This document shows positions 11,602-19,422 of a stretch of 51,477 nt of DNA, one piece after another. The DNA is from Thermoleophilia bacterium. Lineage in GTDB: Bacteria; Actinomycetota; Thermoleophilia; Gaiellales; F1-60-MAGs149. Made by a program: the position numbers and the translations under genes. The DNA lies in contig SHUX01000003.1 of the NCBI GenBank assembly GCA_009694475.1, positions 1 to 51,477 on the forward strand. Direction: 5' to 3'. The notes under the pieces are model-generated. The model was not told where the DNA came from and did no database searches. It saw only the letters and a program-made list of their open reading frames with translations. Every line of letters begins with the position of its first letter. Position 1 is the stretch's first letter.

Positions 11602-13301
11602 CCGAACTCGACATTCCCTGGATCCGCCCCGAACTGGCCAAGCCCTCCCCGTACCGCTGGCAGGAAGGCATTCCGGACAACGTCGTGGCGCGCTTCGATC
11701 TGAACACGTTGCCGCTCAACCCCTCGTGGTGGCCCGGCATCGCTCGTACGATCGCCGCGCAATCCGTCAGTTCCTACCCCGAGGCCGACTACGCGCCACT
11801 CAAGCGGGCGATCGGAGGCTACCTCGACATCGACCCCGCCTGCGTGGTACCGACGGCCGGTGGCGACGAGGCAATTCTGCTGACTGCTTGGCTGGCCCTC
11901 GGACGCGGTGACCGAGCCGTCGTCGGGCGTCCCACCTACCAACTACACGCCACCAGTGTGCGGATGACGGGCGCGGAGCTAGACCTCGTCGATCCGCTGC
12001 CTGGTCCCACGCTGCGCCTCGACCTCGCGACCATCACAGAGAAGGCCAAGGGTGCGCGTCTGGTCTGGCTGTGCTCGCCGAATAATCCGACGGGCGAGGA
12101 CATTCCCGCCGATACGATCTGTGAGATCGCGGCCAACTGTGACGGGCTCGTCTGCGTCGACCAGGCGTACCTCGAGTTCGGTGGGACGACAGACCACCTT
12201 CCGCTGCTCGCGCAATGCCCGAACCTCGTGATCGTGCGCACGTTCTCTAAGGGCTGGGGCTTGGGTGCTCTGCGCGCTGGCTACGCCATCGCAAGTCCGC
12301 TCGTCGCGGGTGCAATGGATGCGCTGCGTCCGCCCGGCTCCCTCTCCACCGGTTCTGCCCTCGGCGCAGAATTGGCGTGTGCGCATGCCGACACGATGCG
12401 CAACGACGCCGCGCATTACCGTGCCGAGCGTGAGCGCTTCAGTGCCGGCCTACGCGGACTCGGCCTCGAGGTTGTCGGCGAGGCCGCCAACTTCGTACTC
12501 GCTCGAACACCATGGTCAGGTGACGACCTCTTCGAGAAACTCGCTAGCCAAGGGCTCGTCGTGCGCACGTTCGGCCACGAGCCGCTGCTTGCCGACGCCT
12601 TCCGGGCCTGCGTGGCCCTGCCCGCCGACAATGACACGTTGCTCGCCGCGTTGGCGAACCTCTTGAGCAAACCCATCCCGGCAGCCGCAGACCCAACCAC
12701 CGGTGCCAGCACCTTCGGGCGCGGTGCACTGATCGAGCGCCGTACCAAGGAGACCGAGATTCGACTGCGCACCACGCTCGATGGCAGCGGTACTACATCC
12801 GTGACGACGGGCGTGGGCTTTCTCGATCACATGCTGACCGCCCTTGGACATCACTCCCTGATCGACCTGGACCTCACGTGCAGCGGCGATACGCACATCG
12901 ATCTACACCACACAGTCGAGGATTGCGGCATCGTGCTCGGCCAGGCGATCGACGCAGCGCTCGGCGACCGCGCCGGCATCACACGCTTTGGTGACGCTTC
13001 CGCCCCGCTCGACGAGGCGCTTGGTCGGGCGACCGTCGACTTCTCTGGGCGCGGCTCAAGCACAGTGCGCATCGCGTTCCGCGACACGATGATCGGCGCG
13101 CTGCCAACCACTCTGATCCCGCACCTGATCGACTGCATCGCGATCAACGCCCGTGCCACGATCCACGTCGAGGCGACCGGCGAGGACGACCACCACGTCG
13201 CCGAGGCGGCCTTCAAGGCGCTGGCCCGCGCGCTGCGCGAGGCCTGGTCGATCGATCCACGCCGTGGTGCGAAGATCGCGTCGACCAAGGGTTCACTCTG
13301 A
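11598..13301 (+). CDS. Fused histidinol-phosphate aminotransferase / imidazoleglycerol-phosphate dehydratase (HisC-HisB)
   Basis: 567 aa single ORF. N-terminal HisC (VWLCSPNNPTGEDIP, VDQAYLEFGG, RTFSKGWGLGALRAGYAIA); C-terminal HisB (GVGFLDHMLTALGHHSLIDLDL, DLHHTVEDCGIVLGQA, DDHHVAEAAFKALARALREA). Confidence 0.92.
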   Translation: MTELDIPWIRPELAKPSPYRWQEGIPDNVVARFDLNTLPLNPSWWPGIARTIAAQSVSSYPEADYAPLKRAIGGYLDIDPACVVPTAGGDEAILLTAWLALGRGDRAVVGRPTYQLHATSVRMTGAELDLVDPLPGPTLRLDLATITEKAKGARLVWLCSPNNPTGEDIPADTICEIAANCDGLVCVDQAYLEFGGTTDHLPLLAQCPNLVIVRTFSKGWGLGALRAGYAIASPLVAGAMDALRPPGSLSTGSALGAELACAHADTMRNDAAHYRAERERFSAGLRGLGLEVVGEAANFVLARTPWSGDDLFEKLASQGLVVRTFGHEPLLADAFRACVALPADNDTLLAALANLLSKPIPAAADPTTGASTFGRGALIERRTKETEIRLRTTLDGSGTTSVTTGVGFLDHMLTALGHHSLIDLDLTCSGDTHIDLHHTVEDCGIVLGQAIDAALGDRAGITRFGDASAPLDEALGRATVDFSGRGSSTVRIAFRDTMIGALPTTLIPHLIDCIAINARATIHVEATGEDDHHVAEAAFKALARALREAWSIDPRRGAKIASTKGSL

Positions 13302-13302
13302 C

Positions 13303-13911
13303 GTGACTGCAGTCACAGTCGTCGACTATGGCGGCGGCAACGTCCGCTCGCTGTGTGCCGCACTGGAACGCTGTGGCGGAGAGGTGACAGTCTCAGCAGA
13401 TCCAGTTGTCATTGCATCCTCGGAGCGCCTGATGCTGGCCGGCCAAGGCGCTGCCGGTGCAGCGATGCGTGCGCTCGCCGCGACAGGCTTGGCTGAGGCG
13501 CTGTGCGACGCCGCCGCGCGCCACGTGCCGCTGCTCGGCGTCTGCGTGGGACTGCAAGTGTTGTTCGAGCGCTCCGAGGAAGACGCCTGCGCCTGCCTCG
13601 GCCTACTGCACGGCTGCGTTCGTCGTATCGAGGGCGCCGAGCGGCTACCGCACCTCGGCTGGAACGACGTCGACGCGATCGTCGAGCACCCCCTGACAGT
13701 CGACCTGCCTGCGATTGCGTACTTCGCACACTCCTACGCCGTCACCGCCGACATCCCCTCGGCGCTCGCCGTCACGCGCATCGATCAGTCCACGATCGCA
13801 TCGATGGTGGCCCGTGGCTCCGTGGCGGGCGCGCAGTTTCACCCCGAACGCTCGTCGGAGGCCGGACGCCGGTTGCTGCGCCGCTTCCTTGCCTGGGACG
13901 GGAGCCGCTGA
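13303..13911 (+). CDS. hisH: Imidazole glycerol phosphate synthase, glutamine amidotransferase subunit
   Basis: GTG start VTAVTVVDYGGGNVRSLCAALERCG; PLLGVCVGLQVLFERSEED; GAQFHPERSSEAGRRLLRRFL. Confidence 0.9.
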   Translation: MTAVTVVDYGGGNVRSLCAALERCGGEVTVSADPVVIASSERLMLAGQGAAGAAMRALAATGLAEALCDAAARHVPLLGVCVGLQVLFERSEEDACACLGLLHGCVRRIEGAERLPHLGWNDVDAIVEHPLTVDLPAIAYFAHSYAVTADIPSALAVTRIDQSTIASMVARGSVAGAQFHPERSSEAGRRLLRRFLAWDGSR

Positions 13912-14660
13912 TGCTGCGCCGACGCATCATCCCTTGCCTCGACGTCTCGGGCGGTCGTGTTGTCAAGGGCGTCGAGTTCGTCAACCTGCGCGACTGCGGT
14001 GAGCCGGTCGACGCAGCACTGCGCTACGCCGAGCAGGGCGCCGACGAACTGTGCTGGCTCAACATCACCGCTGGTAACGAGGCTTGGGACGAACTGCTCG
14101 CTCAGGTGGCCGCTGCCGGCACGCGCATCGACGTGCCACTGACGGTCGGCGGTGGTGTGTCCGACGAGCCCCACGTCCGCGACCTGCTTGGCGCGGGCGC
14201 CGACAAGGTGTCGATCAACAGCGCTGCCCTCGATCGACCAGCGCTCGTCGGCGAATGTGCCGAACGCCACGGCTCGCAGTGCATCGTGGTCGCAATCGAC
14301 GCCCGTCGTACGGGCGCCACCTGGGAGGCGGTCGCCTCCGGCGGTCGTCGAGTCACTGGCCGCGACGCCGTCGAATGGGCCAAGGAGGCCGTTGAGCGCG
14401 GCGCCGGCGAACTGCTCGTCACGAGCATGGATTCCGACGGCACGCAGCAGGGCTACGCCCTCGAGCTCTACACCCGTCTGCTCGAAGCCGTCGACGTGCC
14501 AATCATCGCCTCGGGTGGTGCGAGCAGCCCCACCGATATCGCTGACGTGCTCGAACTGGGCGTGTCCGCCGCGCTGGCTGCGAGCATCTTTCATGACGGC
14601 ATTCACACAGTCGAGGAGGTAAAGCACGCATGTCGGGAACGCAACCTACCGATCCGCTGA
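13911..14660 (+). CDS. hisF: Imidazole glycerol phosphate synthase cyclase subunit
   Basis: MLRRRIIPCLDVSGGRVVKGVEFVNLRDCGEPVD...GADKVSINSAA...IIASGGASSPTDIADVL. Confidence 0.93.
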   Translation: MLRRRIIPCLDVSGGRVVKGVEFVNLRDCGEPVDAALRYAEQGADELCWLNITAGNEAWDELLAQVAAAGTRIDVPLTVGGGVSDEPHVRDLLGAGADKVSINSAALDRPALVGECAERHGSQCIVVAIDARRTGATWEAVASGGRRVTGRDAVEWAKEAVERGAGELLVTSMDSDGTQQGYALELYTRLLEAVDVPIIASGGASSPTDIADVLELGVSAALAASIFHDGIHTVEEVKHACRERNLPIR

Positions 14661-15274
14661 CAATTACGGGCGAACCCCGTTTCGACGAGCACGGACTGAT
14701 CCCCGCGATCTGCCAGGATGCGGTCGGCGGCTCGGTGCTGATGCTGGCCTGGATGAACACTGCTGCGCTCGACCGTACGCTGACCACGCGACACGCATGG
14801 TTCTGGTCGCGTTCGCGCCAGGAACTGTGGAAAAAGGGCGCTACCAGTGGCAATGTGCTGACCGTCAACGACGTGCAACTCGACTGCGATCAGGACGCGA
14901 TACTGCTCATGGTCTCCCCCGCTGGCCCTGCCTGCCACCTCGGCACAGACACGTGCTGGGGCGACGACTCCGGCCCTCTACTGACGCGTCTTACCGCAAC
15001 CATCGAGGCTCGCCGCGGTGCCGACCCGGAGACCTCGTACGTGGCGCGACTGCTCGGCTCCGACCGCTCACTGGCGGCCGGCAAGGTGGCCGAGGAGTCG
15101 GCCGAGTTGCTCGACGCGGCGCCGGGTTCCGACCACCAGGTCGAAGAGGCTGCCGACGTGCTTTTCCACCTGCTCGCACTGCTGGCCCGCGATGGTGTCG
15201 ATCCCTTGCGCGTGCTCGACGTGCTGGCGCAACGCGAGGGCTTACCGCCACGCTGGCTGCGAAACGCCACATGA
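14630..15274 (+). CDS. hisIE: Bifunctional phosphoribosyl-AMP cyclohydrolase / phosphoribosyl-ATP pyrophosphatase
   Basis: HisI: AWMNTAALDRTLTTRHAWFWSRSRQELWKKGATSGN; HisE: YVARLLGSDRSLAAGKVAEESAELL...EEAADVLFHLLALLA. Confidence 0.92.
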   Translation: MSGTQPTDPLTITGEPRFDEHGLIPAICQDAVGGSVLMLAWMNTAALDRTLTTRHAWFWSRSRQELWKKGATSGNVLTVNDVQLDCDQDAILLMVSPAGPACHLGTDTCWGDDSGPLLTRLTATIEARRGADPETSYVARLLGSDRSLAAGKVAEESAELLDAAPGSDHQVEEAADVLFHLLALLARDGVDPLRVLDVLAQREGLPPRWLRNAT

Positions 15275-15990
15275 TTGAGAGCGCAGACGCGTACGCCTCA
15301 ATCGCCGAGATCTACGACGCCTGGTGCCTCGAGGTGCAGGAAGACATCGGCTTCTACGTCGGCATGGCGCTCGGCACCGAGACCAAGGTGGTCGAGCTCG
15401 CCGCCGGCACGGGTCGTATTGCGATTCCGCTCGCCGAATCGGGCTACGACGTCGTTGCAGTCGATCGCTCCCAGGCGATGCTCGGGCTGCTGACGGGGAA
15501 GGCCGCAGCGGCTGGCGTGTCCAACCGCATCGACGCTCGCCTTGGCGACCTCACCAGGCCAGGGATTGACGGTCTCTACGATCGGGTCGTAGTCCCCTTC
15601 CGAAGCCTCTTACATCTGGGCAATGACGAGGAACGGCTTGGGGCGCTGCGCGCAGCCCGCGCGCTCTTGACCGATCAGGGATACCTCGCCTTCGATGTCT
15701 TTAGTCCAACACCAGACGACGTCCAGTGCACCCAAGGCGTCTGGTGCAGCCGCGAGTCGGGCGCCCGGGAGCGGGCCGACTGGTATCGCGCCGACGGCAC
15801 GACGCAGATCGAGGTCGAGATGCGCGGACGCACTACCACCCTCGTCCTCCACCCACTGCCGGCGGCGCGCTGGCTCGAACTCGTAGAGCAGGCGGGCTTC
15901 GAAGTCCTGACGGCCTGGGGTGATTTTAACGGCGCCAAGGTGCGTGGCGATGGGACCGGAGACCTCGTGGTTGTTGCCCAGCCGGTCTAG
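15271..15990 (+). CDS. Class I SAM-dependent methyltransferase
   Basis: VVELAAGTGRIAIPLAESGYDVVAVDRSQAML; ATG overlaps the hisIE stop. Confidence 0.82.
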   Translation: MIESADAYASIAEIYDAWCLEVQEDIGFYVGMALGTETKVVELAAGTGRIAIPLAESGYDVVAVDRSQAMLGLLTGKAAAAGVSNRIDARLGDLTRPGIDGLYDRVVVPFRSLLHLGNDEERLGALRAARALLTDQGYLAFDVFSPTPDDVQCTQGVWCSRESGARERADWYRADGTTQIEVEMRGRTTTLVLHPLPAARWLELVEQAGFEVLTAWGDFNGAKVRGDGTGDLVVVAQPV

Positions 15991-16997
15991 CCGCAGATAG
16001 CAGCAATCAACGCGTCGACATCAGCCGGCGTCGTGTCCCACGCCGTCATCAGACGCGCAACATTGTTCGTCGCATCCCAGATGTAAAATTGGTGCTGTTC
16101 GGAGAGTGCCACGATGCGCTCGAGGGGTAAGACCGCAAAGACGGCATTCGCCTCGACCGGGTGGACGATCGAGACACCAGCCGCATCACTAATACCGACG
16201 GCAAGACGCAGCGCCATCGCATTGGCATGGGTCGCGTGCGCCAACCAACGATCGTCGGTCAGCAGGGCCGTCACCTGCACGGCAACGAAGCGTAGTTTCG
16301 ACTGGAGTTGCGTGGCCTGCTTGCGTGCGTTCTGGATCGGTGCTCGCAGGGTCGGATTGATCGCGACGACGACCTCGGCACCCATCGCACCATTCTTGGT
16401 CAGACCGAACGAGATGATGTCGGCGCCGGACGCGACCTCCGCTAGCCCACAGCCGTGATGTGCGGCGGCGTTGCAAAGCCGCGCGCCATCGACGTGTAGG
16501 AGCATGTCATGGGCGTGCGCCCAGTCCGCGAGCTCTTGCACCGCAGCCGGTGCGTAGGCCGTGCCGCACTCCGTGGACTGCGTGATACTGACGACACGCT
16601 GGACGACGTGGTGCTGCTCGTTCGAGCGCAACGCGCCCTCGAGTAGTTGCGGTGTGAGACGTCCGTCGGGTGTCGCGATTGTCTCGATCTTGGAACCGGT
16701 GATGTGTTCGGGTGCGCCGGCCTCATCGAGGTCGATATGGGCACCCCGGGCGGTCAGGACCGACTCCCACCCGCGCAATGCGAGCGATAGCGCCACGACG
16801 TTCGAGCCTGTGCCCGTCAGACAGAGCGCGTAGGCTGCATCGCCGAATGTCTCACCAAGCACGGCCTCCGCGCGGACTGTCCACTCGTCGGCGCCATAGC
16901 CCAAGGCGTGTCCAACGTTGGCCTCTGCGATCGCCGCAAGGACCTCGGGCACGATCCCAGCGTGGTTGTCGCTGCCAAATGTCATCTGCGTGCTCAT
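15987..16997 (-). CDS. Low-specificity L-threonine aldolase / beta-eliminating lyase family (PLP)
   Basis: FGSDNHAGIVPEVLAAIAEANVGHALGYGADEWT..., LLHVDGARLCNAAAH, IISFGLTKNGAMGAEVV. Confidence 0.88.
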   Translation of the reverse strand: MSTQMTFGSDNHAGIVPEVLAAIAEANVGHALGYGADEWTVRAEAVLGETFGDAAYALCLTGTGSNVVALSLALRGWESVLTARGAHIDLDEAGAPEHITGSKIETIATPDGRLTPQLLEGALRSNEQHHVVQRVVSITQSTECGTAYAPAAVQELADWAHAHDMLLHVDGARLCNAAAHHGCGLAEVASGADIISFGLTKNGAMGAEVVVAINPTLRAPIQNARKQATQLQSKLRFVAVQVTALLTDDRWLAHATHANAMALRLAVGISDAAGVSIVHPVEANAVFAVLPLERIVALSEQHQFYIWDATNNVARLMTAWDTTPADVDALIAAICG

Positions 16998-17740
16998 CGG
17001 TTGCACCGATAGGCGAGCGCCAACGCAATCGCACCAGCGGCCGCGACGTTAAGCGACTCTGCCTTGTCGGATTGCGGAATCCGACAGATCGCCTCTGCGC
17101 GCTTACGTACCGTGTGCGGCAAACCGTCTCGTTCGGCACCAAGTGCGATCAGGACCGGTCCGGAGAGGTCGACATCATTGAGATCCGTCTCGCCGGCGCC
17201 ATCAAGCGCCACTAAGCGCGCCTCGGGATAGGCGAGAGCGGGATCGTCCAGCGTGAGTGTCGGCACAAAGAAGGTAGCCCCCATCCCGGCTCGCACGGCC
17301 TTCGGACTGGTCGGATCGGCGGCAGGAGCACCCAAGACCACAACCTCGGTCGCAAAGGCCGCAGCCGAGCGCAGTAGCGTGCCGACGTTGCCCGGGTCGC
17401 CGACGCCACAGAGTGCGAGCGCAACGCCCGCCAGCGTTGTCGGCGGCGTGGGTAGCGACTCGCGCCGCACCACTGCGATCACGCGCGAGCCAGAGCGCAC
17501 GGCCGAGAGCGTGGCGAGAATCTCGGCCTGAACGACCAACGGCACGATGCCGACGATATGTGGGGGCACGAAATCCTCGCTGACGAGGAGATCTTCAAAT
17601 TGTGCGCCCGCGCGGATTGCAGCGTCGACGAGATCCTCTCCCTCGACCACGAAGACGCCGCTATCGCGACGTTCCGTCGTTCGTTGCAGCGCACGGACGC
17701 GCTGCAACCGAGGGTTCCGCGTTGTGCGGATCGGTTCCAC
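16994..17740 (-). CDS. TrmH/SpoU-family RNA 2'-O-methyltransferase
   Basis: RDSGVFVVEGEDLVDAAI, GVGDPGNVGTLLRSAAAFA, IPQSDKAESLNVAAAGAIALA. Confidence 0.88.
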   Translation of the reverse strand: MEPIRTTRNPRLQRVRALQRTTERRDSGVFVVEGEDLVDAAIRAGAQFEDLLVSEDFVPPHIVGIVPLVVQAEILATLSAVRSGSRVIAVVRRESLPTPPTTLAGVALALCGVGDPGNVGTLLRSAAAFATEVVVLGAPAADPTSPKAVRAGMGATFFVPTLTLDDPALAYPEARLVALDGAGETDLNDVDLSGPVLIALGAERDGLPHTVRKRAEAICRIPQSDKAESLNVAAAGAIALALAYRCNR

Positions 17741-17751
17741 GAACGTGTGCT

Positions 17752-18111
17752 CTACGCGACGAGTGCGGACTTAGCGCGCTCGGCAAGGCTACCGAAGGCG
17801 TCGGGCTCATTCATTGCGAGGTCGGCAAGGATCTTGCGATCTGCAGTCACGCCGGCCAGTTTGAGACCGTGCATAAACTGCGAGTACGAGAGATCGTGCT
17901 GCCGGGCGCCCGCATTGATACGAACAATCCAGAGCGAGCGGAAATCGCGCTTGCGCACGCGACGATCACGGTACGCATAATTGCCGGAGCGCTGAACCTG
18001 CTCCTTAGCTCGACGATAGAGCTTCGACTTGAGACCCCAATACCCGGAGGCCTCGGCAAGTACTTTGCGGCGCTTCTTATTGGCGCTTACGGATCGCTTA
18101 ACGCGGGTCAT
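17752..18111 (-). CDS. rplT: 50S ribosomal protein L20
   Basis: [70 protein letters not shown]. Confidence 0.96.
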   Translation of the reverse strand: MTRVKRSVSANKKRRKVLAEASGYWGLKSKLYRRAKEQVQRSGNYAYRDRRVRKRDFRSLWIVRINAGARQHDLSYSQFMHGLKLAGVTADRKILADLAMNEPDAFGSLAERAKSALVA

Positions 18112-18120
18112 GCCGGAACC

Positions 18121-18318
18121 TTATCGCTTTCCGAGGAGGCGAAGCGCCTCTTTGTAATCGGACTTCGCCATCGGCTGGTCCTGACTGAGCTTACGGCGGC
18201 GCTTAGCGGACATCTTGCCTCGCAAGTGAGCCTCCATCGCCTGGCGGCGCATGATGGTGCCCTTGCTGGACACCTTCATCCGCTTCTTCGCGCTCGAATT
18301 GGTTTTCATCTTCGGCAT
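18121..18318 (-). CDS. rpmI: 50S ribosomal protein L35
   Basis: MPKMKTNSSAKKRMKVSSKGTIMRRQAMEAHLRGKMSAKRRRKL. Confidence 0.94.
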   Translation of the reverse strand: MPKMKTNSSAKKRMKVSSKGTIMRRQAMEAHLRGKMSAKRRRKLSQDQPMAKSDYKEALRLLGKR

Positions 18319-18334
18319 GGTGGTCCTTCGTTTT

Positions 18335-19297
18335 CTACGACTTCTTCGGCGCCCTGGTGGGCTTCGCGGCCGGAGCCGTTGTTGCCTTGGCAGCCGGAGC
18401 CGCCTTGGTCTTAGCAGCCGGAGCTGCTTTCGTCTTCACAGCCGGAGCTGTTTTTGCCTTGGCTGCCGGAGCCGCCTTGGCCTTTGCGACCGGAGCCGCC
18501 TTCGGCTTGGCAGCAGGGGCCGCCTTTGCCTTCACAGCCGAAGCTGCTTTTACCTCAGCAACCGGGGCTGCTTCCTGCTCAGCGACCGGAGCCGCTGGTT
18601 CCGCAACGGCCGGAGCCGCCTCTTGTCCGGATTCGGCGGCCACAGCCGCTGCCTCCAGCGCCGCTGCAACCAAGGCTGCATCAGCGTCGATCACCGCCAG
18701 CGGTGCCTTAGCGGCACCGCTGCCGGCCGACTCAGCGTTCTCCTCCTTGAGAAGTTGCTTCGACGGAGCCAACATCATGACCATATTTCGTCCATCTTGT
18801 AGCGGTTCCGACTCGACGACCGCAAGTTCCTTCAGATCCTCGGCTAGGCGCAGCAGCAAATCACGGCCTCGTTCAGGGTGCGTCATCTCGCGCCCACGGA
18901 ACATAATCGTCACTTTGACCTTGTCGTGGTTCTTCAAGAACCGCACAACATGGCCTTTTTTGGTCTCGTAATCGTGTGCGCCGACCTTCGGGCGCAGCTT
19001 GATCTCCTTGATCACGATCACGTTCTGGTGCTTGCGCGCCAGCTTGGCCTTCTGTTCCTGTTCGTACTTGTACTTCGAGTAGTCCATCACGCGACAGACA
19101 GGCGGACGCGCGTCAGCGGCGACTTCGACAAGATCAAGGTTGAGATCCCACGCGTATTCCAACGCGTCGTCTCGGTCCTTCAGACCAATTTGCTCACCAT
19201 CTGCGCCGATCAGGCGCACCTGCGGGACACGGATCGCTTCATTGATGCGGGTCCGCGGCTCTTCCGGGGGACGGTCGAATCCGCGACGTGGTCTCAA
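18335..19297 (-). CDS. infC: Translation initiation factor IF-3 with long Ala/Lys/Pro-repeat C-terminal extension
   Basis: RTRINEAIRVPQVRLIGADGEQIG, DYSKYKYEQEQKAKLARKHQ, VKVTIMFRGREMTHPERG. TTG start at 19297 with GGAG 8 nt upstream proposed; the track ORF extends to 19390. Confidence 0.9.
   Translation of the reverse strand: MRPRRGFDRPPEEPRTRINEAIRVPQVRLIGADGEQIGLKDRDDALEYAWDLNLDLVEVAADARPPVCRVMDYSKYKYEQEQKAKLARKHQNVIVIKEIKLRPKVGAHDYETKKGHVVRFLKNHDKVKVTIMFRGREMTHPERGRDLLLRLAEDLKELAVVESEPLQDGRNMVMMLAPSKQLLKEENAESAGSGAAKAPLAVIDADAALVAAALEAAAVAAESGQEAAPAVAEPAAPVAEQEAAPVAEVKAASAVKAKAAPAAKPKAAPVAKAKAAPAAKAKTAPAVKTKAAPAAKTKAAPAAKATTAPAAKPTRAPKKS
18362..18532 (-). repeat. 24-bp (8-aa) coding tandem repeats in the infC 3' end
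   Basis: KAKAAPAA KPKAAPVA KAKAAPAA KAKTAPAV KTKAAPAA KTKAAPAA KATTAPAA. Confidence 0.85.
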
Positions 19298-19422
19298 GAC
19301 TGCTGCTCCGTGCGCAAGGGTGGTGTGCTCCGTTCGATGGTTGTAGAGGGACGGTCGTTCACGACTGCCCAACGCGGGCGATGGTAGCACGCGTTAGCCC
19401 TTTGCCGACCACGCTAGGTAGA

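Noticed and set aside
18338-18620. Repeats as a CRISPR array
   Set aside because: Repeats are in frame, contiguous, 24 bp and encode KAAPAAK units of infC; no spacers.
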